Source of the DNA: Desulfitobacteriaceae bacterium
GTDB taxonomy: Bacteria; Bacillota; Desulfitobacteriia; Desulfitobacteriales; Desulfitobacteriaceae
Reading direction: 5' to 3'
DNA length: 50,759 nt
Assembly: GCA_028704155.1 (NCBI GenBank)
Contig: JAQVLN010000004.1
Coordinates: forward strand, 1 to 50,759
The notes beneath the pieces were generated by a model that worked only from the letters and a program-made list of their open reading frames with translations, ran no database searches and had not been told where the DNA came from. The position numbers and the translations under genes were made by a program. Shown one piece after another: positions 8,583-17,007 of this stretch (positions within the stretch are counted from its first letter, which is position 1; each line of letters starts with the position of its first letter).

Positions 8583-8742
8583 AGAGCAGGTCTCCTGGCT
8601 CAAGATCATTATCAATTCACCGTCTTCCAAAGCAACCCCCAGTAGACATTATGTGAACTGACTCCCTTTTACAGTGGCGGGTACCGCGTCAGCTTCAACT
8701 GACTTCCCTTTTCAATTCTTCCCTCAGGCAAGAATCACTCAT
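8583..8742 (-). promoter_or_regulatory. Cobalamin riboswitch 3 (upstream of cobK)
   Basis: Minus strand: AATTGAAAAGGGAAG, GCTGACGCGGTACCCGCC, ACTGTAAAAGGGAG, then GAGCCAGGAGACCTGCTC match the AdoCbl aptamer order and are nearly identical to riboswitch 2. The B12-box region reads TCTACTGGGG, a departure from the usual GCCACTGG, and P1 seems short. It precedes a terminator and the cobK start, so it should repress cobK when B12 is abundant. Confidence 0.88.
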
Positions 8743-8767
8743 TACCAGATTATTTAACTACTTTTTT

Positions 8768-8796
8768 AGCATATCACTTAATCTTAAGATATGCAA
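8768..8796 (-). promoter_or_regulatory. Putative sigma-A promoter for cobK
   Basis: Minus strand TTGCAT (8791-8796), a 17-base spacer, TATGCT (8768-8773). It sits about 25 bases upstream of riboswitch 3. The rest of the 8743-8948 gap shows no gene. Confidence 0.65.
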
Positions 8797-8948
8797 ATCC
8801 ACCATGCAGGGCTTATTAATGAAATTATCTGCCCAAACATTAATTAATTCCGAATATGCTTAAATTTATTGCAATCGCCAGCAACGCGGCATAAATTCAG
8901 GAATAATTGCATGTCTTCCTTGGTAGTATCGTTTGTATAGTATTAACC

Positions 8949-8988
8949 AAAAAAGGGTCAGTGGAAACCAATGTTTCAGCACATCCCC
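8949..8988 (-). terminator. Terminator after ytfJ
   Basis: Minus strand: GGGG, then GTG, a two-base bulge and GAAAC pair with GTTTC, CAC and CCC, followed by six T. It lies just downstream of the ytfJ stop. Confidence 0.65.
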
Positions 8989-9003
8989 TCTTAAGAAATC
9001 TTT

Positions 9004-9462
9004 TTAATGTGCGGTTTGATCAGGTACGGTTATGACTTCTTTTTCGGCAGTTTTCTTATTAATAAAATTAGATACCTTATCAAATACTTCCGGAACCATG
9101 TCAATAATTCTTTCAGCAACTGCATTACTATCCACCGGAAGCAGTCTCACCTGACCGTTTCCCACTACCAGAAACCCCACAGGCTGGACAGAAACCCCTG
9201 CCCCGCTGCCGCCTCCGAATGGCAATCCGGCTGTCTCTTTTTCCTGATCCTCACCGCTTTTCCCCGAATCATCTTTCTGTACCTCTATTGAAGCAAACTC
9301 ACTTCCTCCGGCAGCAAAACCACAAGCGACTTTTGATACAGGAATAATTACCGATCCGTCCGGGGTTTCTACTGCATCTCCAACAATAGTATTGACATCA
9401 ACCATTTGTTGAATGCTTTCCATAGCCGTTTTCATGAGAGTTTCAATTGGGTGATCCCCCAT
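9004..9462 (-). CDS. ytfJ: Sporulation protein YtfJ (GerW family)
   Basis: GerW/YtfJ family, a small spore-associated protein needed in Bacillus for normal germination. The 152 residues begin MGDHPIETLMKTAMESIQQM. The family core follows: NTIVGDAVETPDGSVIIPVSKVACGFAAGGSEF, a glycine-rich centre (GLPFGGGSGAGVSVQPVGFLV) and VRLLPVD. AGGGGG lies seven bases before the ATG and overlaps the end of the preceding DUF2953 gene, so the two are an operon like Bacillus ytfI-ytfJ. Confidence 0.93.
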   Translation of the reverse strand: MGDHPIETLMKTAMESIQQMVDVNTIVGDAVETPDGSVIIPVSKVACGFAAGGSEFASIEVQKDDSGKSGEDQEKETAGLPFGGGSGAGVSVQPVGFLVVGNGQVRLLPVDSNAVAERIIDMVPEVFDKVSNFINKKTAEKEVITVPDQTAH

Positions 9463-9466
9463 CTGT

Positions 9467-10114
9467 CTACCCCCTTCGCGTATATTGAAATGACCGTAAT
9501 AATTTTAAACCAGCAATGATAATATGGCCCATACGCAGATTAAATATACAATGCAGGCGACAAGAAAAACCGGGTTTTTGAAATTGTGGAATTATCTTAA
9601 TCTGAGGATGGTTGGTATCCATTGTAACCTGACGGCAAAGCCGGGCCAGGAAAGATCCGGTAATTGCCCAGAGACTGCCTGTAACCAACGCTGTTTTGAC
9701 CGGATCAGAAAAACCTATTTCCAAATGCCAGTTTAAAGCCGTACAGTGAATACCCCTGTAGAAATTTGATTTAATTTTCTCCAGTTTGCTTAAAATTGCG
9801 GGGATTTTGGGCCAGAACCGCCGAAAATATCCCTCCTGCCTGTTATGAAAACGCACCTGATATTTGCCCTCGATTACAGGACCTGTTCCAGCCTCAGTTT
9901 TTTGCTCAATCTCCAACTCCGGACCTTCGTCCCATTTCAGCTGAAAAGCAGGCATGATTATAGTAAACTTCCATAAACCATGTAAAGCCTTCATGGATAT
10001 ATCAAGGTGATCTTCCTTCTCATTGCTGATATATTTAAAATCAACCACTGCCTTTATGGCCAAACTTATCAGCAACCATATCATCCCCGCAAGAAAAAAC
10101 GCCAGAATTCGCAC
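9467..10114 (-). CDS. DUF2953 membrane protein (YtfI-like)
   Basis: 215 residues. An N-terminal membrane helix (ILAFFLAGMIWLLISLAIKAVV) is followed by DUF2953-type sequence with HLEIGFSDPVKTALVTGSLWAI as its most recognisable stretch. The pairing with ytfJ, four bases downstream, matches Bacillus ytfI-ytfJ, which is expressed during sporulation. Its biochemical role is unknown. A sigma-F-like promoter lies upstream. Confidence 0.85.
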   Translation of the reverse strand: MRILAFFLAGMIWLLISLAIKAVVDFKYISNEKEDHLDISMKALHGLWKFTIIMPAFQLKWDEGPELEIEQKTEAGTGPVIEGKYQVRFHNRQEGYFRRFWPKIPAILSKLEKIKSNFYRGIHCTALNWHLEIGFSDPVKTALVTGSLWAITGSFLARLCRQVTMDTNHPQIKIIPQFQKPGFSCRLHCIFNLRMGHIIIAGLKLLRSFQYTRRG

Positions 10115-10144
10115 CCTATCACCCCAAATTAACAGTCAATAGAA

Positions 10145-10174
10145 TAACTTATCCGTTATCGGCAAACTATAAAC
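10145..10174 (-). promoter_or_regulatory. Possible sigma-F promoter for the DUF2953-ytfJ operon
   Basis: Minus strand: GTTTA (10170-10174), a 15-base spacer, GGATAAGTTA (10145-10154). Compared with sigma-F consensus GYATA-N15-GGNNANANTA there is one mismatch in each box. The position, about 30 bases before the gene, and the sporulation gene context support it. Confidence 0.4.
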
Positions 10175-10189
10175 ATTTATTTAAATAAA

Positions 10190-10334
10190 GAAAGACAAGC
10201 TTACCAGCTTGTCAAAAACCTAAAATCGAAAGTGAACTCGTTCAGCTTAAGCTGAACATCGAGAGGACCCACTCCCCCTTGAAGTGGGAGTCTTACGATT
10301 GAATAAACTTCAGGTCAACACGCCTGAAATTTAT
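10190..10334. repeat. Cluster of hairpins, possible IS200/IS605-type end remnant
   Basis: Four inverted repeats lie in 145 bases: GACAAGC-N6-GCTTGTC (10194-10213), the perfect palindrome GTTCAGCTTAAGCTGAAC (10240-10257), CCCACT/AGTGGG (10268-10288) and TTCAGG/CCTGAA (about 10310-10329). The first and last could serve as terminators for minus-strand transcripts. The middle two have the look of subterminal hairpins of IS200/IS605 elements, but there is no transposase or TnpB here. Confidence 0.45.
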
Positions 10335-10868
10335 TTATTTATTTATTTCCATCTCAGTTTCAAATTCCAACGGCGGCAAATCCCGGAGCGATGTCAGGCC
10401 AAAACGACTTAAAAATTGTTCGGTTGTCACATAAAGAATAGGACGGCCGGGTCCATCTTTACGGCCTGCTTCCCTGACCAGTTTCCGGTCAACCAAAGTA
10501 GCCAAAGCAGAATCGGACTGGACACCCCGCAAAAAGTCTACCTCCCCACGAGTAATAGGCTGCTTGTAAGCAATGATTGCTAAAACCTCCAAGGCAGCCC
10601 CGGAAAGTGCCTGGACAGGCTGTTTATAAAGCAGCTCTATATAATGAGACATTTTCGGTTTTGTCCCCAGTTTATAGCCCTCTGTTGACTCAATCAGAGT
10701 TATGCCACTGGAAAATGAGGCATAACGCTCCCTTAAATCCTCCAGGATCCCTGGAATATCCTCTGCAGATAATTCCAGGATCTCTGCCAGACGCTCAATT
10801 GCAAGCGGCTCTTTAGCAACAAACAATAAAGCCTCCAGGGCAGCGGTTTGCTGTCCACGAAACAACAT
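10335..10868 (-). CDS. scpB: Segregation and condensation protein B
   Basis: ScpB, the winged-helix subunit of the bacterial SMC-ScpAB condensin. It has 177 residues. Diagnostic stretches are ALEALLFVAKEPL, GYKLGTKPKMSHYIE, QALSGAALEVLAIIAYKQPITR and VDFLRGVQSDSALATLVDR. AGGAGT precedes the ATG. In most Firmicutes scpB directly follows scpA; here a plus-strand membrane-protein gene lies between them, so scpB must be transcribed from its own promoter. Confidence 0.96.
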   Translation of the reverse strand: MLFRGQQTAALEALLFVAKEPLAIERLAEILELSAEDIPGILEDLRERYASFSSGITLIESTEGYKLGTKPKMSHYIELLYKQPVQALSGAALEVLAIIAYKQPITRGEVDFLRGVQSDSALATLVDRKLVREAGRKDGPGRPILYVTTEQFLSRFGLTSLRDLPPLEFETEMEINK

Positions 10869-10977
10869 CTTATCTACTCCTCAGCAATCTTTTAATTATA
10901 AACAAATTGGATATTGATATAAAAAAAAGGCCAAACTAAAGTAAATGTCTGATTTTAATTATAAGGAGTATTAATCG

Positions 10978-11451
10978 ATGAACAAAGATATTCTGATTTT
11001 ATTAGCTGCGTGGACTATTACATTTTTTATGCTGGTATTTTTTATACCTAAAAATAAAATCAGGGAAGCTATAGTCATTTTTATGTTTAAACAAGTAATT
11101 ACATGGCTAATAGGTTTGTCGGTAGTAGAATTAAGATTAATAGAATACCCTGTTGAGTTATTATTTACATATGCAAATAGAACAAGTTTTTCGTTTGAAT
11201 ACTTTATTTATCCTTCTATTAGTGCCGTGTTTATTTTAAACTTTCCTGTAAGAAAGAGTAAAGTACAACAGTTTATGTATTATACTTATTTCTGTTCGAT
11301 TATGACGTTTCTTGAGGTGTTATGTGTAAAATATACTAACATAATAAAGTATATTCATTGGACATGGTATGTTACCTGGATTTCCCTTTTCTTAACGTTT
11401 TATATCTCAAGACAATTTTATCTGTGGTTTTTTAAAATAAAGCAGACTTAG
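10978..11451 (+). CDS. CBO0543-family small integral membrane protein
   Basis: 157 residues, AT-rich codon use, with about five membrane helices, for example ILILLAAWTITFFMLVFFIP near the N-terminus and WYVTWISLFLTFYISRQFY near the C-terminus. It resembles the CBO0543 family of clostridial and bacillar membrane proteins; function unknown. AAGGAG lies nine bases before the ATG. It is inserted in opposite orientation between scpA and scpB, and with the lower GC content this suggests acquisition by transfer. I see no repeats that bracket it exactly. Confidence 0.8.
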   Translation: MNKDILILLAAWTITFFMLVFFIPKNKIREAIVIFMFKQVITWLIGLSVVELRLIEYPVELLFTYANRTSFSFEYFIYPSISAVFILNFPVRKSKVQQFMYYTYFCSIMTFLEVLCVKYTNIIKYIHWTWYVTWISLFLTFYISRQFYLWFFKIKQT

Positions 11452-11511
11452 ACCGAGGGGACAATATTTGTGGATTACCTAATTGATTAATTGCCAAAAT
11501 CATGGTTAGCA

Positions 11512-12282
11512 TTAATTTTCGGCAAACTCCCAGGCTTTCGGTGTTGGAAAGATAAAAATATCCGCTTGCCGGTCAACCTGCTCAGCCTTGACTTTGCCGG
11601 ATTTGAGCAGTTCCAGCAAGGCTAAGAAAACCATTATAGCTTCAAGGCGGGAATTATGATGCATCAGCTTCTGAAAACGCATACCCCGGGGCTGTAGAAT
11701 TACCCTGCGCAGGACATCGTTAATTATTACTTCCAGGGAAATATCTTCAGGCTGAATATATTTGATTTCTGCCCCCTTTTCAACCCTATGCACAACCTTG
11801 AAAAAGGCTTGCCAGAGATCGTCGATAGAAATACCATGCAAAGGGTCCGGCGGCGACACCTCCGAAAGCAAAGCTTTAACATCTACTTCCCGAAAATATG
11901 TTTGTCCCGAGGAACTTTCGATAGCACTCAGGACCCGGGCAGCAGATTTATAAGTTTTGTAAGCTAAAAGACGTTCCACCAGTTCTTGCCGGGGATCTTC
12001 ATCCGTTTCTTCATAATTCTGCTCAGCATTGCCGCAGGGAAGGAGAAAACGGGATTTCAGATAAAGAAGCTGGGCAGCCATAACCAAAAATTCACTGGTT
12101 ACTTCCATATCCAGGGATCCCATTTGCCTGACTGCCGCAATAAACTGATCGGTAATCCTGGCAACCGGTATATCATAAATATCAACTTTCTCTTGCTGGA
12201 TCAGCTGGAGGAGAAGATCCAAAGGGCCCTGGAAGGCCGGAACATCAAAGTGCAGACTCTTCCATTCATGCTCCTTGTCCAT
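11512..12282 (-). CDS. scpA: Segregation and condensation protein A
   Basis: ScpA kleisin, which bridges the SMC heads and ScpB. The 256 residues match the family. The N-terminal signature is FQGPLDLLLQLIQQEKVDIYDIPVARITDQF; the middle has EFLVMAAQLLYLKSRFLLP; the C-terminal winged helix has MVFLALLELLKSGKVKAEQ. The ATG directly follows the trpS stop (TAGATG), so it is translationally coupled to trpS. Its usual partner scpB lies beyond an intervening reversed gene. Confidence 0.96.
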   Translation of the reverse strand: MDKEHEWKSLHFDVPAFQGPLDLLLQLIQQEKVDIYDIPVARITDQFIAAVRQMGSLDMEVTSEFLVMAAQLLYLKSRFLLPCGNAEQNYEETDEDPRQELVERLLAYKTYKSAARVLSAIESSSGQTYFREVDVKALLSEVSPPDPLHGISIDDLWQAFFKVVHRVEKGAEIKYIQPEDISLEVIINDVLRRVILQPRGMRFQKLMHHNSRLEAIMVFLALLELLKSGKVKAEQVDRQADIFIFPTPKAWEFAEN

Positions 12283-13257
12283 CTACAAACCCATAGCCGC
12301 ACGCACATCTTTCATGGTTGCAGTAACTATCTCCCTGGCCCGTTCTTCACCGTCGCGTAAAACTTTTTCCACTCTACCGGGTTTTTCCCAGTAAGCACGG
12401 CGTTCCCGGAAGGGGGAAAGTAGTTTGTCAAGGTTAGCAGCTAAATGCTTCTTGCAGGCTACACAGCCTATTTTTCCTCCTCGGCAGTTGGTTTCCACTT
12501 CATCTGCTTCCGGAGAATAGATTTGATGAAATTTGAAAACTATACAGACTTCCGGATGTCCCGGATCATCCTTGCGCAGACGGGCCGGGTCGGTAATCAT
12601 TTGCTGGACCTTTTTATTGATTTCCGCTGTCGGAGCTGTCAGAGAAATAGCATTATTATAGCTTTTACTCATTTTTCGGCCGTCAACTCCGGGTAATAAA
12701 GGTACTTTGCCTACCAAAGACTTCGGTTCCGGGAAAACCGGACCATAAATATGATTAAAACGGCGGGCTACTTCCCGGCAAAGTTCAATATGAGGCAATT
12801 GATCCTCACCGACAGGGACTGCATGGGCTTTATAGACTAAAATATCGGCAGCCTGTAAAAGAGGATAACCCAGGAAGCCATAAGTTGACAGATCTTTACC
12901 GCCCTCTTTGCCTAATTGCTGAATCTGATCTTTATAGGTAGGGACCCGTTCCAGCCAGGAAATAGGTATAATCATTGAAAAAAGCAAATGCAATTCAGCA
13001 TGCTCCTTAACCCGGGACTGCACCAAAATTGAGCACTTATCCGGATCGAGACCTACACTTAACCAATCCAAGGCGATATCCCTGATTAAAGCCGGTAAAT
13101 CCAAACGGTCTTCATAACCGGTAGTTAAGGCATGCCAATCGACAATACCATAATAACATTCATATTGGTCCTGCAAGGCAATCCAATTTAACAAGACACT
13201 TAAATGCCCGATATGCAAAGACCCTGTCGGGCGCATACCGCTAAAAATTCTTTCCAT
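12283..13257 (-). CDS. trpS: Tryptophanyl-tRNA synthetase
   Basis: Class I aminoacyl-tRNA synthetase charging tRNA-Trp; 324 residues. The HIGH motif is at residues 15-18 (GSLHIGHLSVLLNW), and the KMSKS loop is GRKMSKSYNNA near residue 197. Further family stretches are YPLLQAADILVYKA and PVGEDQLPHIELCREVARRFN. A C-terminal pair of cysteines (GCVACK) occurs, as in many clostridial TrpRS. No T-box leader is visible; it lies 77 bases after the protease gene and is probably transcribed with it. Confidence 0.97.
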   Translation of the reverse strand: MERIFSGMRPTGSLHIGHLSVLLNWIALQDQYECYYGIVDWHALTTGYEDRLDLPALIRDIALDWLSVGLDPDKCSILVQSRVKEHAELHLLFSMIIPISWLERVPTYKDQIQQLGKEGGKDLSTYGFLGYPLLQAADILVYKAHAVPVGEDQLPHIELCREVARRFNHIYGPVFPEPKSLVGKVPLLPGVDGRKMSKSYNNAISLTAPTAEINKKVQQMITDPARLRKDDPGHPEVCIVFKFHQIYSPEADEVETNCRGGKIGCVACKKHLAANLDKLLSPFRERRAYWEKPGRVEKVLRDGEERAREIVTATMKDVRAAMGL

Positions 13258-13334
13258 TTTAATCAGCCCTTTCGTTAATACAATTAGATCCCAATTAGTT
13301 TTACAATTTATAACTACTTGATTAAATCAGCTTG

Positions 13335-13985
13335 CTAACTCATAAACAATGCTAATGCCCAGGAAATAACAACTTGGTAAAATTTAAATATAATTTCCAT
13401 AATCGCAAAAAGTGGCCTGCTCAAAATATTTGTAAATAAAAGGACCATTAAAATCAGGATGCCATACGGTTCGAGGGACCAGAGTTTTTCTGCCAGGTTC
13501 CTTGGCAATAATCCACCCAAAACGGCAAATCCATCCAACGGGGGAATCGGGACCAGGTTAAAAATAGCCAGTCCTATATTCAATGTTACGATACTTTTCA
13601 ACACAAAGTAAAGATGCGGCCACCAGAGCGAGTTTTGCAGGAAATATTCACAAATCCCCCAGATAAGCATACCTAAAAAAGCAATTATTAAATTCATTGC
13701 CGGACCGGCCAAAGAAACAAACATCCGGGCCTGCAGCGGATTGCCGCGAAAATTATAAGGATTGATCTGAACCGGTTTAGCCCAACCAAATGTATATAAT
13801 AAGATCATAATTGTTCCGAATATATCCAGATGGGCCAGGGGATTGATAGTTAAACGGCCTTGACTGCGCGAAGTTGGATCTCCCAGGTAATCAGCCACCC
13901 AGGCATGCGCAAACTCATGAAAAGCCAAACCAATCAGCATTGCGGGAATAAGAGCAATCAAAGTTGGCAGATCTAAATTAATCAA
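13335..13985 (-). CDS. Site-2 protease family (M50) membrane metalloprotease
   Basis: 216 residues, multi-pass. The zinc motif HEFAH is at residues 23-27 and the second motif NLVPIPPLDG, with its aspartate ligand, is near residue 150. GRLTINPLAHLDIFGTI and AGPAMNLIIAF are typical of the YwhC-like branch. The start is TTG at 13985, seven bases after GGAGG; there is no ATG in a better place. The neighbourhood trpS-scpA-scpB is common for this branch in Firmicutes. The substrate is unknown. Confidence 0.9.
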   Translation of the reverse strand: MINLDLPTLIALIPAMLIGLAFHEFAHAWVADYLGDPTSRSQGRLTINPLAHLDIFGTIMILLYTFGWAKPVQINPYNFRGNPLQARMFVSLAGPAMNLIIAFLGMLIWGICEYFLQNSLWWPHLYFVLKSIVTLNIGLAIFNLVPIPPLDGFAVLGGLLPRNLAEKLWSLEPYGILILMVLLFTNILSRPLFAIMEIIFKFYQVVISWALALFMS

Positions 13986-14002
13986 TTATTTTCCTCCTTA
14001 GA

Positions 14003-16552
14003 TTATGCGGTTTCCAAAAGCTTCTGTAACAACTCTTCTTCCTCAGCAGCCGATTTGATTTCTCCCTCTAACCAGGCCTGACGGATCCTGCCCAAGATTT
14101 TTCCGATCTGCGGCCCAGATTTAATTCCAAGGTCCAATAACTTTTTCCCATCGGTATTCACCTGGATCTTTTCCAAAGCAGCCTGATAAGCGTGTAATAC
14201 TTCTTTCAGGTCATTATCCCGTGCCAATAATGTAACCAGCCAAGCGGGTGTGTGAACCAGAATCGTATCTGTTTCGGTCACGGTCCCGGAACTGCCTTTC
14301 AGAGCAGTACGGAGCCGAATATATTCCCGGGTATTTTTTCTCAACCACCGGCTTAAGCGCAGCTTATTGAGAATCACTTCAACATCTGCATCTTCCATCC
14401 TGGATACAGATGTTAACCAGCGTTGGACTTGGGACCACCTTTTACTTTCGGGTTTTTCATTTTCATTAAAATACCAGGGCAAATCCTTACCGAACCATTC
14501 CCTGAATAATCCCGATTCCACCAGGAAACGGCCCATATGCAAATAATTTTCTTCATGATAAACGAGCATAAGCTCCTCAGTAAAACGTTCTAAACTGATA
14601 TTTTTGATCAGCCCGGTCCCCAAGGCAGTTGTTAAAGCTTTTGAAGTTTCTTTGGCCAACTGATAATTATAGCGGCAGGCAAAACGAATAGCCCGGAAAA
14701 TCCTGGTAGGATCATCTATGAAACTGAGATTATGTAAAAACCGGATTTCTCCTTGCTGTAAATCTCTCATGCCTCCATAATAATCAACTAATTCTCCATA
14801 ACAGTTTTCGTTAATACAAATTGCCATGGAATTGATCGTGAAATCCCGCCGGAAAAGGTCTTCCTTAAGTGAAGATGCTTCAACTTGCGGCAAAGCCCCC
14901 GGAAAAGCATAATATTCCCAACGGGTACCGGCAATATCAATATGGGTTTTATCGGGAAATGTTATACGGGCTGTTCCAAACCGGGGATGTAATGTTAACT
15001 GCCCATTATGCAAGTATGTATTTAAAGCCTCGGCAAACAGTATACCATTTCCTTCAACCACTAAATCCAGGTCCTGGGTGGGCGCCAGCAGCAGCAGGTC
15101 CCTGACAAAGCCACCAACCAGATAAACAGAACAATTTGTGTCCCTGGCTACGACTTGAATTACTTTTATAAATTGCTGGATATTATCCGGCAAACCGTGA
15201 ATAAGTTCCATTATTTCCCTGCGCACAGCCTGGCTTCTTTCCCTTACCAAGGCTTCTTCATTAGGAACTGCTCCCCCGTGAACATAACGTAAAATATCTG
15301 AACGGGATATTATCCCTATTAGTTCTCCTTCTTCAACAACCGGTAAACGGCCAATATCATGGTGCACCATTAAGCGTTGGACCTCATCCAGAATGGCATC
15401 ACCCTCAACAGTAATCACATTTGTAGTCATAAATCCTTTAACCGAAGCATGGTCCAAACCATGTTTAATTGACTTCTCCACATCCCGGCGGGAAATGATT
15501 CCGACCAATGTCTTGCCGTTTGTTACCGGGACTCCGGTATGTCCGTAGCGCAGCAATATTTGCTGAACCTCGGAAATAGTAGTATCAGGTGATACTGTTT
15601 TAACCCGTAAGCTCATCACATCCCGGGCATAAAAAGGCCGTTGCACATGTCTGTCTATCTGTCGGCGAAGTTTCCCCATTGCTTCAGCTCCAGTTGCCTT
15701 CTTCAAAGTTACAGAGGCAGCTTTAGCATGTCCGGACCCTCCGAATATTTTCAAAATCCGGTTAACCGGTAATCCGTTTCCTCTGGAGCGGCCGATAATA
15801 TAAAGGCGGTTCTCCATTTTTACAAGTAAGAACCATGTCTCGGCACCGACCAATTCGCCGACCCGGTGGGCCAACAAGGCTAAACCCCCGACATATTCCT
15901 TAATTTCCGTATAAGAAAAATAAACCGGAACTCCTTGAATATATTCAGTCTGCCCCTGATTAAGGATATCCTGTAAAAGGCCTTTCTGTTCCGCAGTCAA
16001 AGGCTTACGTAAATACTCGGATACTATACCAAGATGGGCCCCTCGCTCCAATAAAAAAGCAACTGCACGCAGATCACGTACCGTTGTATTTTCAAATAAT
16101 AGACTGCCGGTATCCTCATAAAGCCCCAAAGCAAATAAGGTTGCCTCAAAGCTGCTTAAAGGTAACCCTGTTCCCGCCAGTTTTTCTACCAGCAGGGTAG
16201 TACATGCTCCAACTTGTTCTATATGCATACCAGGACCTATCGGACCGGCATAGGGATGATGATCATAAATATCAATTTGCAGCTTGGGATTTTTAGTTAA
16301 TCCTTCGCCCAGGCTACCCGTCCGGCGCAAATCATGAGTATCCACCAGGATAACCCTGGTAATCAAATCAAGCTGGAGATCCCGGGGTTTTTTCAGGGCA
16401 AGCCTGTCTTTATATAAAGCCAAAAAATCCTGAACATATGGATTTGGTTTGCTGTCAACAATCAGGACACTGTCCTGATATAGTTTTTGAGCGGCAACCA
16501 TGGAAGCCAAAGCATCAAAATCAAGTTGCTTGTGGGCAAGAATGATATCCAT
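14003..16552 (-). CDS. DHH phosphoesterase - CBS pair - CCA tRNA nucleotidyltransferase fusion
   Basis: 849 residues, three modules. Residues 1 to about 305 are a DHH/DHHA1 domain (DFDALASM, VDTHDLRRTG, IYDHHPYAG, GGSGHAKAAS). About 312-432 is a pair of CBS domains (FYARDVMSLRVKTVSPDTTI and the second repeat ending LIGIISRSDILRYV). From about 470 is a class II poly(A) polymerase/CCA-adding head: VYLVGGFVRDLLL, QDLDLVVEG, LFRRDFTINSMAI, DPTRIFRAIRFACRYNYQ. The family is known in Firmicutes and other phyla, and by sequence the transferase may add A or CCA to tRNA. The DHH and CBS parts could make it respond to a nucleotide signal. It heads the run toward scpA. Confidence 0.93.
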   Translation of the reverse strand: MDIILAHKQLDFDALASMVAAQKLYQDSVLIVDSKPNPYVQDFLALYKDRLALKKPRDLQLDLITRVILVDTHDLRRTGSLGEGLTKNPKLQIDIYDHHPYAGPIGPGMHIEQVGACTTLLVEKLAGTGLPLSSFEATLFALGLYEDTGSLLFENTTVRDLRAVAFLLERGAHLGIVSEYLRKPLTAEQKGLLQDILNQGQTEYIQGVPVYFSYTEIKEYVGGLALLAHRVGELVGAETWFLLVKMENRLYIIGRSRGNGLPVNRILKIFGGSGHAKAASVTLKKATGAEAMGKLRRQIDRHVQRPFYARDVMSLRVKTVSPDTTISEVQQILLRYGHTGVPVTNGKTLVGIISRRDVEKSIKHGLDHASVKGFMTTNVITVEGDAILDEVQRLMVHHDIGRLPVVEEGELIGIISRSDILRYVHGGAVPNEEALVRERSQAVRREIMELIHGLPDNIQQFIKVIQVVARDTNCSVYLVGGFVRDLLLLAPTQDLDLVVEGNGILFAEALNTYLHNGQLTLHPRFGTARITFPDKTHIDIAGTRWEYYAFPGALPQVEASSLKEDLFRRDFTINSMAICINENCYGELVDYYGGMRDLQQGEIRFLHNLSFIDDPTRIFRAIRFACRYNYQLAKETSKALTTALGTGLIKNISLERFTEELMLVYHEENYLHMGRFLVESGLFREWFGKDLPWYFNENEKPESKRWSQVQRWLTSVSRMEDADVEVILNKLRLSRWLRKNTREYIRLRTALKGSSGTVTETDTILVHTPAWLVTLLARDNDLKEVLHAYQAALEKIQVNTDGKKLLDLGIKSGPQIGKILGRIRQAWLEGEIKSAAEEEELLQKLLETA

Positions 16553-16623
16553 GTAAAATCCTCAAACAAATTCCTATTATTACTTATAACATGTTTAGCT
16601 TAATCTGAAACTTATTATAGCAT

Positions 16624-17007
16624 TTAGCTTAACCGACCAGCAAGTGCTATAGGGGTCAAAGTATGCGGGGCAAAGTTCGAGGAATTTATATGGATACTAC
16701 TTTGAGAACCAGCCAGTGCACTATGATAAGGCATTCGGTATCTCCATGAATCCCAGGTAGGGTACCGTTCGCCGAAGATTAAGGAACAACTCACTAAAAC
16801 AATCAAAAATACCATTAAAATAAGGCTGAAAGGAATTTGCTTTTTAAAAAGCAAACTAATTCCCGCCAGAATTAAAATTAAGGGCCATAAATCCAGGATA
16901 CTGAGCCAGAAACCCCAGGATAAAATTTCAAAGTTAATCAGAAAAAAGATTACTCCCAGACAAATAAATAATAAGCCGTGGCTTACGGAATTGAAAACAG
17001 TTTTCAT
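16624..17007 (-). CDS. Small membrane protein, LiaF/DUF5668-like
   Basis: 127 residues from the ATG at 17007, preceded by GGAGGGGGG and overlapping the stop of the PspC gene as ATGA. It has about three hydrophobic helices with the WPLILILAGISLLF stretch typical of the LiaI/LiaF-type membrane domain (DUF5668), then a short polar tail. The larger soluble domain of LiaF is absent. Operon with two PspC-type genes suggests envelope-stress or anti-sigma-like membrane functions. A longer reading frame upstream of this ATG lies within the PspC gene and is not credible. Confidence 0.7.
   Translation of the reverse strand: MKTVFNSVSHGLLFICLGVIFFLINFEILSWGFWLSILDLWPLILILAGISLLFKKQIPFSLILMVFLIVLVSCSLIFGERYPTWDSWRYRMPYHSALAGSQSSIHINSSNFAPHTLTPIALAGRLS

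Noticed and set aside
10331-10345. Tetranucleotide repeat (TTTA)n at the end of scpB
   Set aside because: About four units only, within and next to the stop codon, with no effect on the reading frame of ScpB.
13258-13334. Possible T-box leader for trpS
   Set aside because: Only 77 bases separate trpS from the upstream protease gene and no T-box sequence or terminator is visible.
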